From assembly GCA_034509735.1 (NCBI GenBank), contig JACGWO010000005.1:10991692-11055691 (forward strand): a stretch of DNA of 64,000 nt. The letters are read 5' to 3'. Origin of the DNA: Sesamum alatum. Taxonomy: Eukaryota > Streptophyta > Magnoliopsida > Lamiales > Pedaliaceae. The notes below the pieces were generated by a model. The model made no database searches. It saw nothing but the letters and a program-made list of their open reading frames with translations, and was not told the DNA's origin. The first letter of the stretch is position 1. Each line of letters begins with the position of its first letter. A program made the translations under genes and the position numbers. Shown piece by piece: positions 47,536-58,408 of this stretch.

Positions 47536-49526
47536 TAAAAGCCTAGGGTAGGGGTGTGGATTGTCCCGGGAGTAGCGCGAATGCGGAAGCGCGGTATAAT
47601 TTAAATTTAAAGAATTTAAAACATGCATGAATTATATTAAAATAAACATGTTCAAGGGGTGTACCCTTGAAACTCCCGGGCGTTCGGTGTATCTCATGAA
47701 TAATAAGGCATACATAGCAATCATGGAGGCCATAGGACTCGAAAATAAAGAAGACGAAAAAGATAAACCGGAAACCTACCGATTGTCGTTTTCGCCTTCT
47801 AACCGGTACTCGCGTTGTTCCCTGATTTGCTCCAAGATCTCGTATAGGAGACCCTCTAATTCGTGACACGCAATCCGCCCACGTATCTTGCTCTTCCTGC
47901 TAGCGAAGGAGCAAGTATATTTAGGAGAGGATGGATCGATCAAATGTTATTAGTTTAACGAGATCAATCCTCCTTTTGTTCAATTGTTAAAACAAAAGAA
48001 TAAGAAAGTAGTTTCTTGGAATGAGAGAGAGAGAGATGCGGCCGAGAGAGAGAGAGAGCACACGAGTGTGTGTGTGTGTGTTTCAAGATTCATCATCTTC
48101 TTTTATGTGTGTGCTAAGGAGTATTTATAGAAGAGGAATCCTATTCCTCTTCAAGTTTCCTACACTTTGAAGACTCCACCACAACTAGGATTTGACCTAG
48201 TCAAATCCTTGTCAAATCTAGCTTCTTTGGTCAAACCAAATTTAGCCATTGATTTCTCCCTTTTAATCTCAATCATTAATTTAATTTAATGGAATATTAA
48301 ATCCTATTTAAATATTCCAAGGGTAATAAATAAATATATTAAATATAAATATTTATTCCAAGCCCATTAAATTAATTTTCTCATAAATCTAATTTATTGG
48401 ATAAATTCCTTTTATCTAATAAAAGAAATTAGTTCTTCCCAAGAAAATAAGGACCCGATTAAATCCAATTTAATCGCTCCATTTCTCCAAATATTTAATT
48501 CTAAATTAAATACTTTATGTGTGCAGATTGTGTGTGACTCTTTAGGTTCATTTTCAGCTAGACTTGGTTGGATTCCTAGAATCCGCCCGTTACCATGGGT
48601 GGCCATCTAGCAACGGTCCATGGCACTAGAGACTAGGTGAATATACGGGGATGAACATTTAGGCTCTACAGTACATCTATCCTTTCGTCTACGGTCTCAC
48701 CACTTAGGGTCTAGGGCACGGATAATGCAGGTACCCATTTTGGACCTAAGTGTCGGTCTGTCCTCTACTAAACGCCGCAAGGGAAACCTTCCCTTCTGTT
48801 CAGTTACTGTGGCCACAGATTTTAGGGACAAGACACAGAGCATTTGTGAGACACAACTGTCAACACCTTTTGACAGGAGACAGATCCTTTCTTGGAAACT
48901 ACTGTCACTTTGCACACCGGAGCTGCACTAGATATGGCTTATGACTACTCAAGTACATCTTGGCAATCTCTCACCATATCTAACATACAACCCTGATGTA
49001 CAGGTAAACTCAGCAATTCCTCAAGTCAAAGGACTTGATCTATACCGTTGGAACCGGGAACAGACATCATACCTAACCAACCCTACTCAAGGTCCTTCGT
49101 AAGACGGTTCCCGCGAGTCACCTCAGTCAGCTGCTCCCTAGCAGGCCAACCCACTAACACTGCTTAGACGACCCTCGTCACCCGCTGATGAAATACGACA
49201 ACAGATGCTTAGTGCAAGTCTCAAAGGGAATCTCGGTACCCACTTTCGAGATTCCTTGACTTGGAGATTTCCAGACTGATTCGGTGGAACTGATTTCAGG
49301 GACCTACCTCCAAGCGTAGTGCCAGTCTCTGAAATGCATTTTCAGTCTGTGGGCTTTGTTTGCATAGTGAACAGATATATAAAGCAGTTAAAGTGAACAC
49401 AAACAAAGTAAATGCCAAATGAATTTCACTTCTCATTCATTAACGATTTATTAAAACCTCGAAATTGTTCAGACATAGGTTACAATTCGCCTATCAAGAT
49501 TGGCTACATGGTCACCTATTCTAACA
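47536..49526 (-). mobile_element. Family A solo LTR (1991 bp), minus strand
   Basis: From TGTTAGAATAGGTGACC (49526) to GGCTTTTA (47536; the last CA mutated to TA). Perfect CCGTC duplications prove a clean insertion followed by LTR-LTR recombination. Confidence 0.92.
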
Positions 49527-49531
49527 CCGTC

Positions 49532-50575
49532 TTCCCACATCTGCATACTTCTTCATTCTGCATTGTGCCTTTGCTAAACTGTCTCTTGCTTCATCCAACA
49601 TTTCCTGCTTGGACCTTGCAAACCGGTAGGCAGTAGGACACTTGTCACTCGTATTTTTAACTGCAATCTCATGGGGAGTTTTAGGTTGTTGCCCATAAGC
49701 TAGTTCAAAAGGACTCATGCCTGTCGGCGACGACCTGTGCAGATTGCAACAAAATTGGGCCACATCTAGCAACTCAACCCAATCTCGCTGGCTGGCTAAA
49801 ACATAGTGCCTCAGATAGTCCTTCAACACTGTATTCACCCATTCCGTCTGCCTATCAGTTTGTGGGTGATTAGCAGTGGAGAACTTCAGCTCCATGTGCA
49901 TCATGTTGAATAGAGCCGTCCAAAACCTGCCAGTAAACCGGGTATCTCTGTCACTGATACTGTCTTGGGGAACACCAAAGTACTTAGTAATATTTTTGAA
50001 AAATAATTCAACTGCTTTTTCAGTAGGGCAAGCATGCGGCGCAGCAATAAAGATTATGTACTTAGAAAACCGGTCCACAACAACAAAAATGAAAGCCATA
50101 CAATTTACCTTCGGAAACCCAGTAATGAAGTCCATCGAAATAGACTGCCATGGCCCGTCTGGAATATGTAATGGTTGCAACAAACTGGCTTCATTCTTTT
50201 TCTCAAGCTTGTCTAGCTGACACACTAAATAAGTCCTCACATAGGCTTCAACGTCTTCCTCCATCTTAGGCCAGTACTACCTTCGGACAATAAGGCCAAC
50301 ATCCTCTCAACACCGGGATGCCGAGCCCATAGAAGATCATAGGTCTCTCTCAACAAGCATCTACGCATAGGACCAACCGGCACAAACACTCTGCCACCCT
50401 TGGCATACAACATCCCACCGTCAAGCCAATACTTTCGAACTTGGCCATCTTTAACCTGTTCAACTATCTTTTGGTAACTTGCGTCTTTTTGGGCACATAC
50501 TCGAATCTGGTCAAGGAGATCCGACTCAACCACCTGCAATGCCACAACATATGACTCAACCACTTTCTTGCTCAA
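49532..50575 (-). pseudogene. Chromovirus integrase
   Basis: The zinc-binding part is read at 50575-50270 (LLWARHPGVERMLALL) and, after a small frameshift, the core at 50264-49532: YVRTYLVCQLDK, then MDFITGFPK (first Asp), SDRDTRFTGRFW (second Asp) and HPQTDRQTEWVN (Glu). DYLRHYVLASQRDWVELLDV fits the Del/Tekay group of chromoviruses. The core reads open for about 240 codons. Confidence 0.9.
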
Positions 50576-50599
50576 ACATCGACCACATCATTATGCCTG

Positions 50600-50936
50600 C
50601 CCGGCCCGTTCACACACTTTAAATTAAATTCCCCCATAAACTCTTGCCATCGGGCCTATTTTGGATATAGCTGCTGTGTCTTGAAATATGTGTTGGCAAC
50701 ATTGTCGGTCACCACAATAAACTTGGTTCCCAACAAATAATGCCTCCATCATCCAAGCAATATACCATAACCATCATTTCCTTCTTGTGTGTGTTGTACC
50801 GTGATTCAGCATCCTTCAACTTGCAGCTCTCAAATGCAACAAGGTGATTATCCTGCACCAATACACCCCCAAGTGCTCTATCAGAAGCATCAACATGTAC
50901 CTCAAATGGCCTGTCAAACTCAGGTAATTTCAACAC
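50600..50936 (-). pseudogene. Chromovirus RNase H
   Basis: LPEFDRPFEVHVDASDRALG and AFESCKLKDAESRYNTHKKE carry the first Asp and the Glu; VVTDNVANTYF follows in another frame near 50700. It is joined almost directly to protease, with no reverse transcriptase between. Confidence 0.87.
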
Positions 50937-50972
50937 CGATTCTGACGAGATGCCTTACTTCATTCCTTTCTT

Positions 50973-51340
50973 CTACTTCATAGCTGATAATAATTTATCT
51001 TTCTTTTCTATTTGCCTCACGAAATCCTGTAAAAATGTACCCTGTACGAAAGAGGGGCAACCAACATCATTAATAAACAACCTACTCAGATTAGGGATTA
51101 CCATCGCCTTGGCCAGCAGCAAGAAATCCATGCCAAGTATCAAGTCAAAGTTGTCCAGAGTGACAACCCTCAAGCTACACTTTCCTTGCCAAGTGCCAAC
51201 CATCAAGTCCACACTAGCAACACCTTGAACCGGCATTGCCTCAGAATTTATAGCCTTCATGCGACTGCAATGTTAAGTGAGAGACAACCCCAACTTTTGA
51301 ATCTCATGTTCTGCCACAAAGTTGTGAGTAGCGCCCATGT
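50973..51340 (-). pseudogene. Chromovirus protease
   Basis: DMGATHNFVAEHEIQKLGL has the active-site Asp, with Met where chromoviruses have Ser. A stop follows, then MKAINSEAMPVQGVASVDL and FDLILGMDFLLLAKAMVIP. It reads open to LLSAMK and then jumps to RNase H. Confidence 0.87.
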
Positions 51341-52774
51341 CAATCATCGCTTTCACTTCTTTGCCATTCACCAGCACCAGAACGTACAACAACCCTTTCT
51401 ACTTTGGGGGCTTCTCTTGCATTGTACTAAGCAACTACAAAGGGTCTACCCATGAGGTTCACCCTCATCATCATCATCATCGTGTTAGAACAGGTGACCA
51501 TGTAGCCAATCTTGGCAGGCAAAATGTAACCTATGTCTAAATAATTTCAAGGATTTGATAACTTATTAATGAATAAGAAATGATATTCATTTGGCATTAC
51601 TTTGATTGTGTTCACTTTATCTGCTTTATATTTTTGTTCACTATGCAAACAAAGCCCACGGACTGAAAACACATTTCGGGGACTGGGACTATGCTTGGAG
51701 GTAGGTCCATGAAATCAGTCCTGCCGAATCAGTCTGGAAAACTCCAAGTCAAGGAATCTCGAATATGGGTACTGAAATTCCCCTTGAGACTTGTACTAAG
51801 CATCTGCTATCGTATTTCATCGATGGGTGACGAGGGTCGTCTAAGCAGTGTTAGTGGGTTAGCCTGCTAGGGAGCAGCTGACTGAGGTGACTCGCGGGAA
51901 CCGTCTTACGGAGGACCTTGAGTAGGGTGGGTTAGGTATGATGTGTGTTCCCGGTTCCAACAGTACAACTCAAGTCCTTTGACTTGAGGAACTGCTGAGT
52001 TTACCTGTATATCAGGGTTGTATCTTAGATATGGTGAGAGATTGCCAAGAAGCACTTGAATAGTTATAAGCCATGTCTAGTGCAGCTCCAGTGTACAGAG
52101 TGACAGTAGTTTCCAAGAAAGGATCTGTCTCTTATCAAAAGGCATTGACAGTTGAGTCTCACAAATGCTTTGTGTCTTGTCCCTAAAATCTGTGGCCACA
52201 GTAACTGAACAGAAGGGAAGGTTTCCGTTGCGGCGTTTAGTAAAGGACAGACCGACACTTAGGTCCAAAATGGGTACCTGCATTTCCGTGCCCTAGACCC
52301 TAAGTAGTGAGACCGTAGACGGAAGGACAAGTGTATTGTTAGAGCCTAAATGTTCATCCCCATATATTCACCTAGTCTCTAGTGCCCTGGACCGTCGCTA
52401 GATGGCCACCCATGGTAACGGGCGGATTCTAGGAATCCGACCAAGTCTAACTGAAGGTGAACCTAAAGAGTCACACACAATCCGCACCCATAAAGTATTT
52501 AATTTAGAATTAAATATTTGGAGAAATGGAATGATTAAATGGGATTTAATCGGGTCCTTAATTTTCTTGGAAAGAATTAGTTCCTTTTATTGGATAAAAG
52601 GGATTTATCTAATAAATTAGATTTATTAGAAAATTAATTTAATGGGCTTAAAATAAATGTTTATATTTAATATATTTATTTATTGCCCTTGGAATATTTA
52701 AATAAGTTTTAAATATTCCATTAAATTAAATTAATGGTTGAGATTAAAAGGAGAGATGGATGGCTAGGATTAAT

Positions 52775-52833
52775 TTGACTAGGTCAAATTACTACTTTGA
52801 CTAGGACTTTGACTAGGTCAAAATCCTAGTCAA
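52775..52833 (+). promoter_or_regulatory. Cluster of six W-boxes in the LTR U3
   Basis: Six TTGAC(C/T) cores on both strands in 59 bases (52775, 52783, 52797, 52809, 52817, 52829), arranged as TTTGACTAGGTCAAA-type palindromes, about 50 bases before the TATA box. TTGAC(C/T) is the binding core of WRKY factors. The same cluster occurs at about 57557-57615 and 62600-62656. Confidence 0.7.
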
Positions 52834-52880
52834 ATTAGTCTTCTTAGAGTTGGAGTTTGAAGAGGATTAAACTCCTCCTC

Positions 52881-52888
52881 TATATATA
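52881..52888 (+). promoter_or_regulatory. LTR TATA box (A3)
   Basis: TATATATA after CTCCTCC. Equivalent boxes are at about 14181, 57663 and 62707 in the other plus-strand LTRs. Transcription would start near 52910. Confidence 0.7.
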
Positions 52889-53347
52889 CTCCCAGCTCCT
52901 CACCTTAAGAGGGATGATGATTCTTCAACACACACACACACACATACACACTAAAATCGTGTGCCCTCTCCCTCTCATCTCGTCCGCCTCTCTTCCTTTT
53001 TAAAAAAAAATAGTCTTTGTTCTTTTGTGTTAACAATTGAACAAAAGGAGGATTAATCCCGTTAAATAATAACGTGTGATTGATCCGCCCTCTCCAATAA
53101 AATACTTGTTCGTTCGCTAGCACGAAGTACCAGATACGTGGGCGGATTGCGTGTCACGATTTAGAGGATTTCACATACGAGATCTTGGAGCAAATCGGGG
53201 AACAACGCGAGTACCGGTTAGAAGAGGAAAAGAACGAACCGGTAGGTCTCTTTTTACGTTTTCGTCTTCTTTTATTTTACAAATCCTATGGCCTCCATGA
53301 TTGCTTGTATGTCTTTAATTCATGAGATACACCAAACACCCGGGAAC

Positions 53348-53368
53348 TTCAAGGGCACACCCCTTGAA
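53348..53368 (+). other. Conserved U5 hairpin
   Basis: TTCAAGGG and CCCTTGAA around loop CACAC. Its counterpart at 63171-63193 has TTTCAAAGG/CCTTTGAAA with the same loop, and in family B (25196) it is CCCAAGG/CCTTGGG. Confidence 0.75.
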
Positions 53369-53484
53369 CGTGTTTTAATTGCATACATATTATGCATGTT
53401 TAAATTTTGTTATTTAAATTTATACCGCGCTTCCACATTCGCGCGATTCCCGGAACGATCCACGCGCCTATCCACGGCTTTCAG

Positions 53485-53496
53485 TGGTATCAGAGC
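53485..53496 (+). other. Primer binding site (tRNA-iMet) of A3
   Basis: TGGTATCAGAGC one base after the LTR end. Confidence 0.95.
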
Positions 53497-55671
53497 TCGG
53501 TTCGGTGTATGGGCCTACGGTTTTGTGTTCATTTTAAGCATGAAAAACGTGTTTGGCATGTTTTAATTATTTCTTGATATTTTTGTCGTTAAAGCATGTC
53601 GTTTTTCTTGCTTTCAATTTGTATGATTTTTTGGTATGTTGGTATTTCTGTTTTTCTTGGGAAACGGAGGCAAACGAATGAAACGGAGAAAACGTGGCAC
53701 ACGGCCGGCCGATGGCTGACCGCGCGCGCTGTGCGCTCAGGCGAGGCAGGCGCGCGCAGGCAGGGGAGCCTGTGCACGGCCCCCTATGCCAGAGGCGCAT
53801 GGCGCGTGCAGTCAGGCCTACCGGGCGGCGCGGCTGGGCGGCAGGCGCAGGTGGGTGGCCGGGCGCGCGCGCATGCGGGGAAGGAAGCCCGCGCGGGCGA
53901 GCCAGGCCTGCGCGCCCGGAGGCGCTCGCATGTGGCGGGGCCTCCAGGCGTGCGCGCACGTAGACGGAGGAGTCTGCGCGCGCGCGCCCACTTAGATGAT
54001 GGTGTCTGCGCGCGCACGCTTGGCAGGTGCGCCTGCGCAGGGCAGGCGCACGCTGGCGGCCGGCAGACTGGCGCACGCGGGTAGAGGCGCCTGCGCGTGC
54101 GGCAGCTTGCCGGCGCGCCGACCAGGCTCGCGCGTAGGGGCAGTAGGGTGGGCCTGTTGTCCTGCGCGCGCCGGCTGGCTGCTGTTGGTGGGCGGCAGCC
54201 GGTTGGCGTCGACGTTCTTCTCGTTATTTTCAGTTTTTTTTTTAATTTTTGGATTAATTCTGAAAATTCGTTTTGTTTAATTTTGCTTATTTTCTAAGAA
54301 CATTAGTTTAGGAGGTTAAGTTTGTAGGATTTCGAATCCCGGGGATAACTTACCTGCAAATAATGAGGAAAGGTCTTCCTAAAATGGAAAAAATTATTAC
54401 CAACGGTTGTACCATATTTTTTCATACGTGACGCATTTATTTTATCATGGATCGATGTGATTGGTAATCATAGAATGTTAGCATATATTTATGTGATTGG
54501 ATCATGTGATTATGTGTGTTGAATGGAAATGGATGATCACGAGCCCTAGACCGAATGTGTGGTTTAATTTTATTTTGTGCCTGTATGCCTCTTTCTGCTT
54601 TCTCCTTCTCCCCTTCTAGTTCCCTTGGAATAATAAGACATTCTTTCTCCCTCCTTATGTACTCCCCCCGGGTTTTCGCTGGGGAGTGAGCTTTTATTTT
54701 TTATGTATTTGGTGGAGAAGAAGGAAGATCCACATGGAGAGCCCAGAATGGAGGATCCAAGGCGTTTCCATGAAGAAATGAAAGAGAAAGAGACCAAGAC
54801 CCATCAGAATGATGATTGGATTATTATTAATGTAATAGTGTGGGACCAACCCTAAATTGACCATAGATCCACTCCGGGCTCAGTGGGTCGCATAGGATTC
54901 GGGCTCGTGATCATCCAACAGGGGCGTGCTAGGCTTTAATTTTGCATGTGGCTATTATGATGGATGAATGGATTTTATTTATCATATAACTGCTATGGGA
55001 TGCAATTTATTTATTTACGCATTATGGATGAATGTGTTTATATTTATACATATGAGATCTCGGTCATTTACTACTCTCACATTGGTTGGACCAATGTCCA
55101 AATATTAGGCCCTAGAAAAAATGGACATGGACTCTAGGAGTTTGTCCATGCCTTCCAGTCCACTGCATAGTGAGGAAGCTAATTTAGGTCGATAGCGTGG
55201 TCTCACGAGTCGTGGCACGTCTATTGTACTTAAAAGAAGCTGCACTATATCATGAACGAAAAGTAGCCCACTGTTACCTGTCTCACGAGTCGTGAAGGTA
55301 GTAGCGGGTCTATGAATTGGTTGATTGGGTTGGGTCTAACGCCCGATTAACTTGTTTCGCTTGGAGTCCTCGGGATCATGTGAAAGGGTGAGGCAATAAT
55401 CTTCGGAATCTCGTGGAACAAGAATGGTATGGCATACCTCCCAAAGGATTCTTCCCATGCGAATTGTAAAAGCGGGGTATGGGAAAATTTGCTGTGGATC
55501 CCAAGCCCACTAGAAAAAGGTTTCCCGAAAATAACGTTTGAGAGTACCATGTTTTCGTATAAATAGTGGGACCATTAAATAACTAAAGACCAAGCATTTA
55601 ATTATTTATCATACCTCCGTCTTTTAAATTCTGCTGATCGCGAACTCTATTTTTTTAAATGTAGATTTAAA
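53497..55671 (+). other. Family A leader (A3), best-preserved copy
   Basis: In order: post-primer stretch; GC-rich block; TGGATGATCACGAGCCC at 54530 and its perfect inverse at 54901; polypyrimidine tract ending CTTCTAG at 54619; TCTCACGAGTCGTGG near 55200 and TCTCACGAGTCGTGA near 55282; TATAAATAG at 55559; and AAATGTAG at 55667 just before the gag start. Confidence 0.85.
53695..54205 (+). repeat. GC-rich hairpin block (copy A3)
   Basis: About 500 bases of CpG-dense sequence, with units such as TAGACGGAGGAGTCTGCGCG near 53970. Confidence 0.82.
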
Positions 55672-56281
55672 ATATCTGAGAACCCACTATAAACCATACT
55701 TGAGACCAACAAATTCAATGGAACCAAATACAATGACTGGTTGCGCAATCTCAGGATAGTCCTGGATTACGAGAACCAAGCTACGTCATGGATGAGCCTC
55801 TCCCTAGGACCTTACTGGAAGGATCCACGCCAGAAGAACGTGAGACGTTCGAGACTTGGCATAAGGATAACCGGAAGGTCCGTAACGTTATACTTGCTTC
55901 AATGACGAATGAGATTCAGAAGCAATATGAAAGGCTAGACGATGTCCCGTCCATTATGGCTCGCCTTAAGGATTGCTATGTAGTCCCGGACCGGCATACT
56001 AGGTATGTCGCGACTAAGGCGTTCTTTGGAACCAAAATGATAGAAGGATCCTCTGTACAAGAGCACAGGGTTAAAATGCTTACCCTGGTGGAAAAGCTTG
56101 AGGACCTAAAGGCAGGCCTCGATAATGAGACATACATAGATGTGATCCTTCAGTCTCTCACACCCTCCTTCGACCAATTTATTGTCAACTATAACATGAA
56201 CACACTTGAGAAGGGCATTCATGAGTTGATCAATATGTTGGTGCAATACGAGGCAACGACCAAAAGTCCACGCCATCGATA
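55672..56281 (+). pseudogene. Copia gag fragment (A3)
   Basis: Collinear with A1 gag; the start codon is ATA and a TAA follows after six codons. From 55788 it reads open: MDEPLPRTLLEGSTPEERET, QKQYERLDDVPSIMARLKDC, SSVQEHRVKMLTLVEKLEDL, INMLVQYEATTKSP. It is cut by the LTR at 56282 before the zinc knuckle. It shows that the A1 stop at 3535 is a GAG-to-TAG change. Confidence 0.88.
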
Positions 56282-57717
56282 TGTTAGAATAGGTGACCAT
56301 ATAGCCAATCTTGGCAGGCGAAATGTAACCTATGTTTAGACAATTTCAAGGATTTGATATATTATTAATGAATAAAGAAGTGAAATTCATTTAGCATTAC
56401 TTTGTTTGTGTTCACTTTATCTGCTTTATACATATCTGTTCACTACGCAAACAAAACCCACGGACTGAAAACGTATTTCGGGGATTGGGACTACGCTTGG
56501 AGGTAGGTCCATGAAATCAGTACCTCCAAATCAATCCGGAAATCTCAAGTCAAGGAATCTCGAAAATGGGTACTGAGATTCCCCTTGAGACTTGCACTAA
56601 GCATCTGCTGTCGCATTTCATCGACGGGTGACGTAGGTCGTCTAAGCAGTGTTAGTGGGTTAGCCTGCTAGGGAGCGGCTGACTGAGGTGACTCGCGGGA
56701 ACCATCTTACGGAGGACCTTGAGTAGGGTCGGCTAGGTATGACGTGTATTCCCGGTTCCAATAGTACAGGTCAAGTCCTTTGACTTGAGGAACTGCTGAG
56801 TTTACCTGTATATCGGGGATGTATCTTAGATATGGTGAGAGATTGCCAAGATGCACTTGAGTAGTCATAAGCCATATCTAGTGCACCTCCGGTGTACAGA
56901 GTGACAGTAGTTTCAGTAGTTTCCAAGAAACGATCTGTCTCCTGTCAAAAGCCATTGACAGTTGAGTCTCACATATGCTCTGTGTCTTGTCCCTAAAATC
57001 TGTGGTCACAGTAACTGAACAGAAGGGAAGGTTTCCCTTGCGGCGTTTAGTAAGGACAGACCGACACTTAGGTCCAAAATGGGTACCTGTAATTTTCATG
57101 CCCTAGACCCTAAGTAGTGAGACCGAAGACGGAAGGACAAGTGTACTGTTAGAGCCTAAATGTTCATCCCCGAATATTCACTCTAGTGCCATGGACCATT
57201 GCTAGATGGCCACCCATGGTAACGGTCGGATTCCTAGAAAGGTGAACCTAAAGAGTCACACAATCCACACACATTAAGTATTTAATTTAGAATTAAATAT
57301 TTGGAGAAATGGAATGATTAAATTGGATTTAATCGGGTCCTTAATTTTGTTGGAAAGAGTTAATTCCTTTTATAAGATAAAAGGAATTAATCTATAAATT
57401 AGATTTATTAGAAAATTAATTTAACGGGCCTAGAATAAATATTTATATTTATTATATTTATTTATTGCCTTTTGGAATATTTAAATAGGTTTTAAATATT
57501 CCATTAAATTAAATTAATGGTTGAGATTAAAAGGAGAGATGGATGGCTAGGATTAATTTGACTAGGTCAAATTAGTACTTTGACTAGGACTTTGACTAGG
57601 TCAAAATCCTAGTCAAATTAGTCTTCTAGAGTTGGAGTTTGAAGAGGATTAAACTCCTCCTCTATAAATACTCCTAGCCTTTCACCTTTGGAAGGATGAT
57701 GAATCTTGAAACACACA

Positions 57718-57751
<34 letters not shown>

Positions 57752-58263
57752 TCTCTCCCTCTCCTCTCTCGTCCGCCCACTCTCTCTTTTCTCTCCAAGA
57801 GAATTCTTTTTCTTGTTCTTTTGTTCTTGGAACAATTGAACATAGGAGGATTAATCCCGTTAACCTAATAACGTGTGATTAATCCATCCTCTCCTAAATA
57901 CTTGTTTGTTCGCTAGCACGACGTGTAAGATACATGGGTGGATTGTGTGTCACAATTTGGAGAGTCTCACATACGAGATTTGGTGCAAATCGGGGAACAA
58001 CGCGAGTACCGGTTAGAAGACGAAAACGACAATCGGTAGTTTTCGATTTATTTTTTGTCCCTCTTTTATTTTTAATCCTATGGCCTCCATGATTCTTGTA
58101 TGCTTTTATTCATAAGATACACCAAACACCCGGGAACTTCAAAGGGAACACCCCTTGAACGTGTTCTTTATTTTTCGTAAAAGCATGTTTAAATTTTGTT
58201 ATTTAAATTTATACCGCGCTTTCCGCATTCCCGCTATTTCCCGGGATGATCCACAATCTTTCA
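56282..58263 (+). repeat. LTR of A4 (1982 bp)
   Basis: TGTTAGAATAGGTGACC to ATCTTTCA. It includes the W-box cluster, TATAAATA at 57663 and a long (CA)n at about 57712-57750. Confidence 0.92.
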
Positions 58264-58408
58264 GTTGTATCAGAGCCCGGTTCGGTGTATAGGCCTAGAG
58301 TTTTATGTGCATTTTAAGCATGAAAACGTGATTTGGCATGTTTTAATTAATTCTTGATTTTATTATTATTAAAGCATGTCGTTTTTCGTGCTTTTAATTC
58401 GTATGAAG

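Larger units (their letters stand above)
46707..51482 (-). mobile_element. Chromovirus-type Ty3/Gypsy element lacking reverse transcriptase
   Basis: Minus-strand order: protease (about 51340-50973), RNase H (50936-50600), integrase (50575-49532), then C-terminal and chromodomain-like region (47530-46960). It is split by a solo family A LTR (47536-49526) and cut at 51482 by a plus-strand family A LTR. No LTR of its own is visible. Confidence 0.85.
51483..53483 (+). repeat. 5' LTR of A3 (2001 bp)
   Basis: TGTTAGAACAGG to GGCTTTCA, followed by the primer site. It carries the hairpin CTCAAGTC/GACTTGAG (51969-51988), the W-box cluster, TATATATA, CA and CT stretches, a donor-like GGTAGGT at 53241 and the U5 hairpin. 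Confidence 0.93.
51483..56281 (+). mobile_element. Family A element, 5' part (A3)
   Basis: LTR (51483-53483), primer site (53485-53496), 2.2-kb leader and gag fragment, cut at 56281 by another family A LTR. CATCG precedes it; its partner is not in the window. It is inserted in the chromovirus. Confidence 0.88.

Noticed and set aside
49521..50264. 247-aa open frame as a host integrase-like gene
   Set aside because: It lies in chromovirus order with protease, RNase H and chromodomain remnants, and its last codons run into a solo LTR.
53288..53566. Short ORF at the LTR end (MASMIACMSLIHEIHQTPGNF...)
   Set aside because: ATGGCCTCCATGA is shared by all family A LTRs, but the frames diverge after it. 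The shared part is better explained by the U5 hairpin and primer region, though an upstream-ORF role is possible.
55788..56339. 183-aa open frame as a working gag gene
   Set aside because: The start codon is lost, a stop follows soon after, and the last 19 codons lie in the next LTR.
56282..58263. 3' LTR of the element that begins at 51483
   Set aside because: No polypurine tract precedes it, a primer site and leader follow it, and no matching duplications flank 51483-58263. It behaves as the 5' LTR of another copy, though recombination is not excluded.
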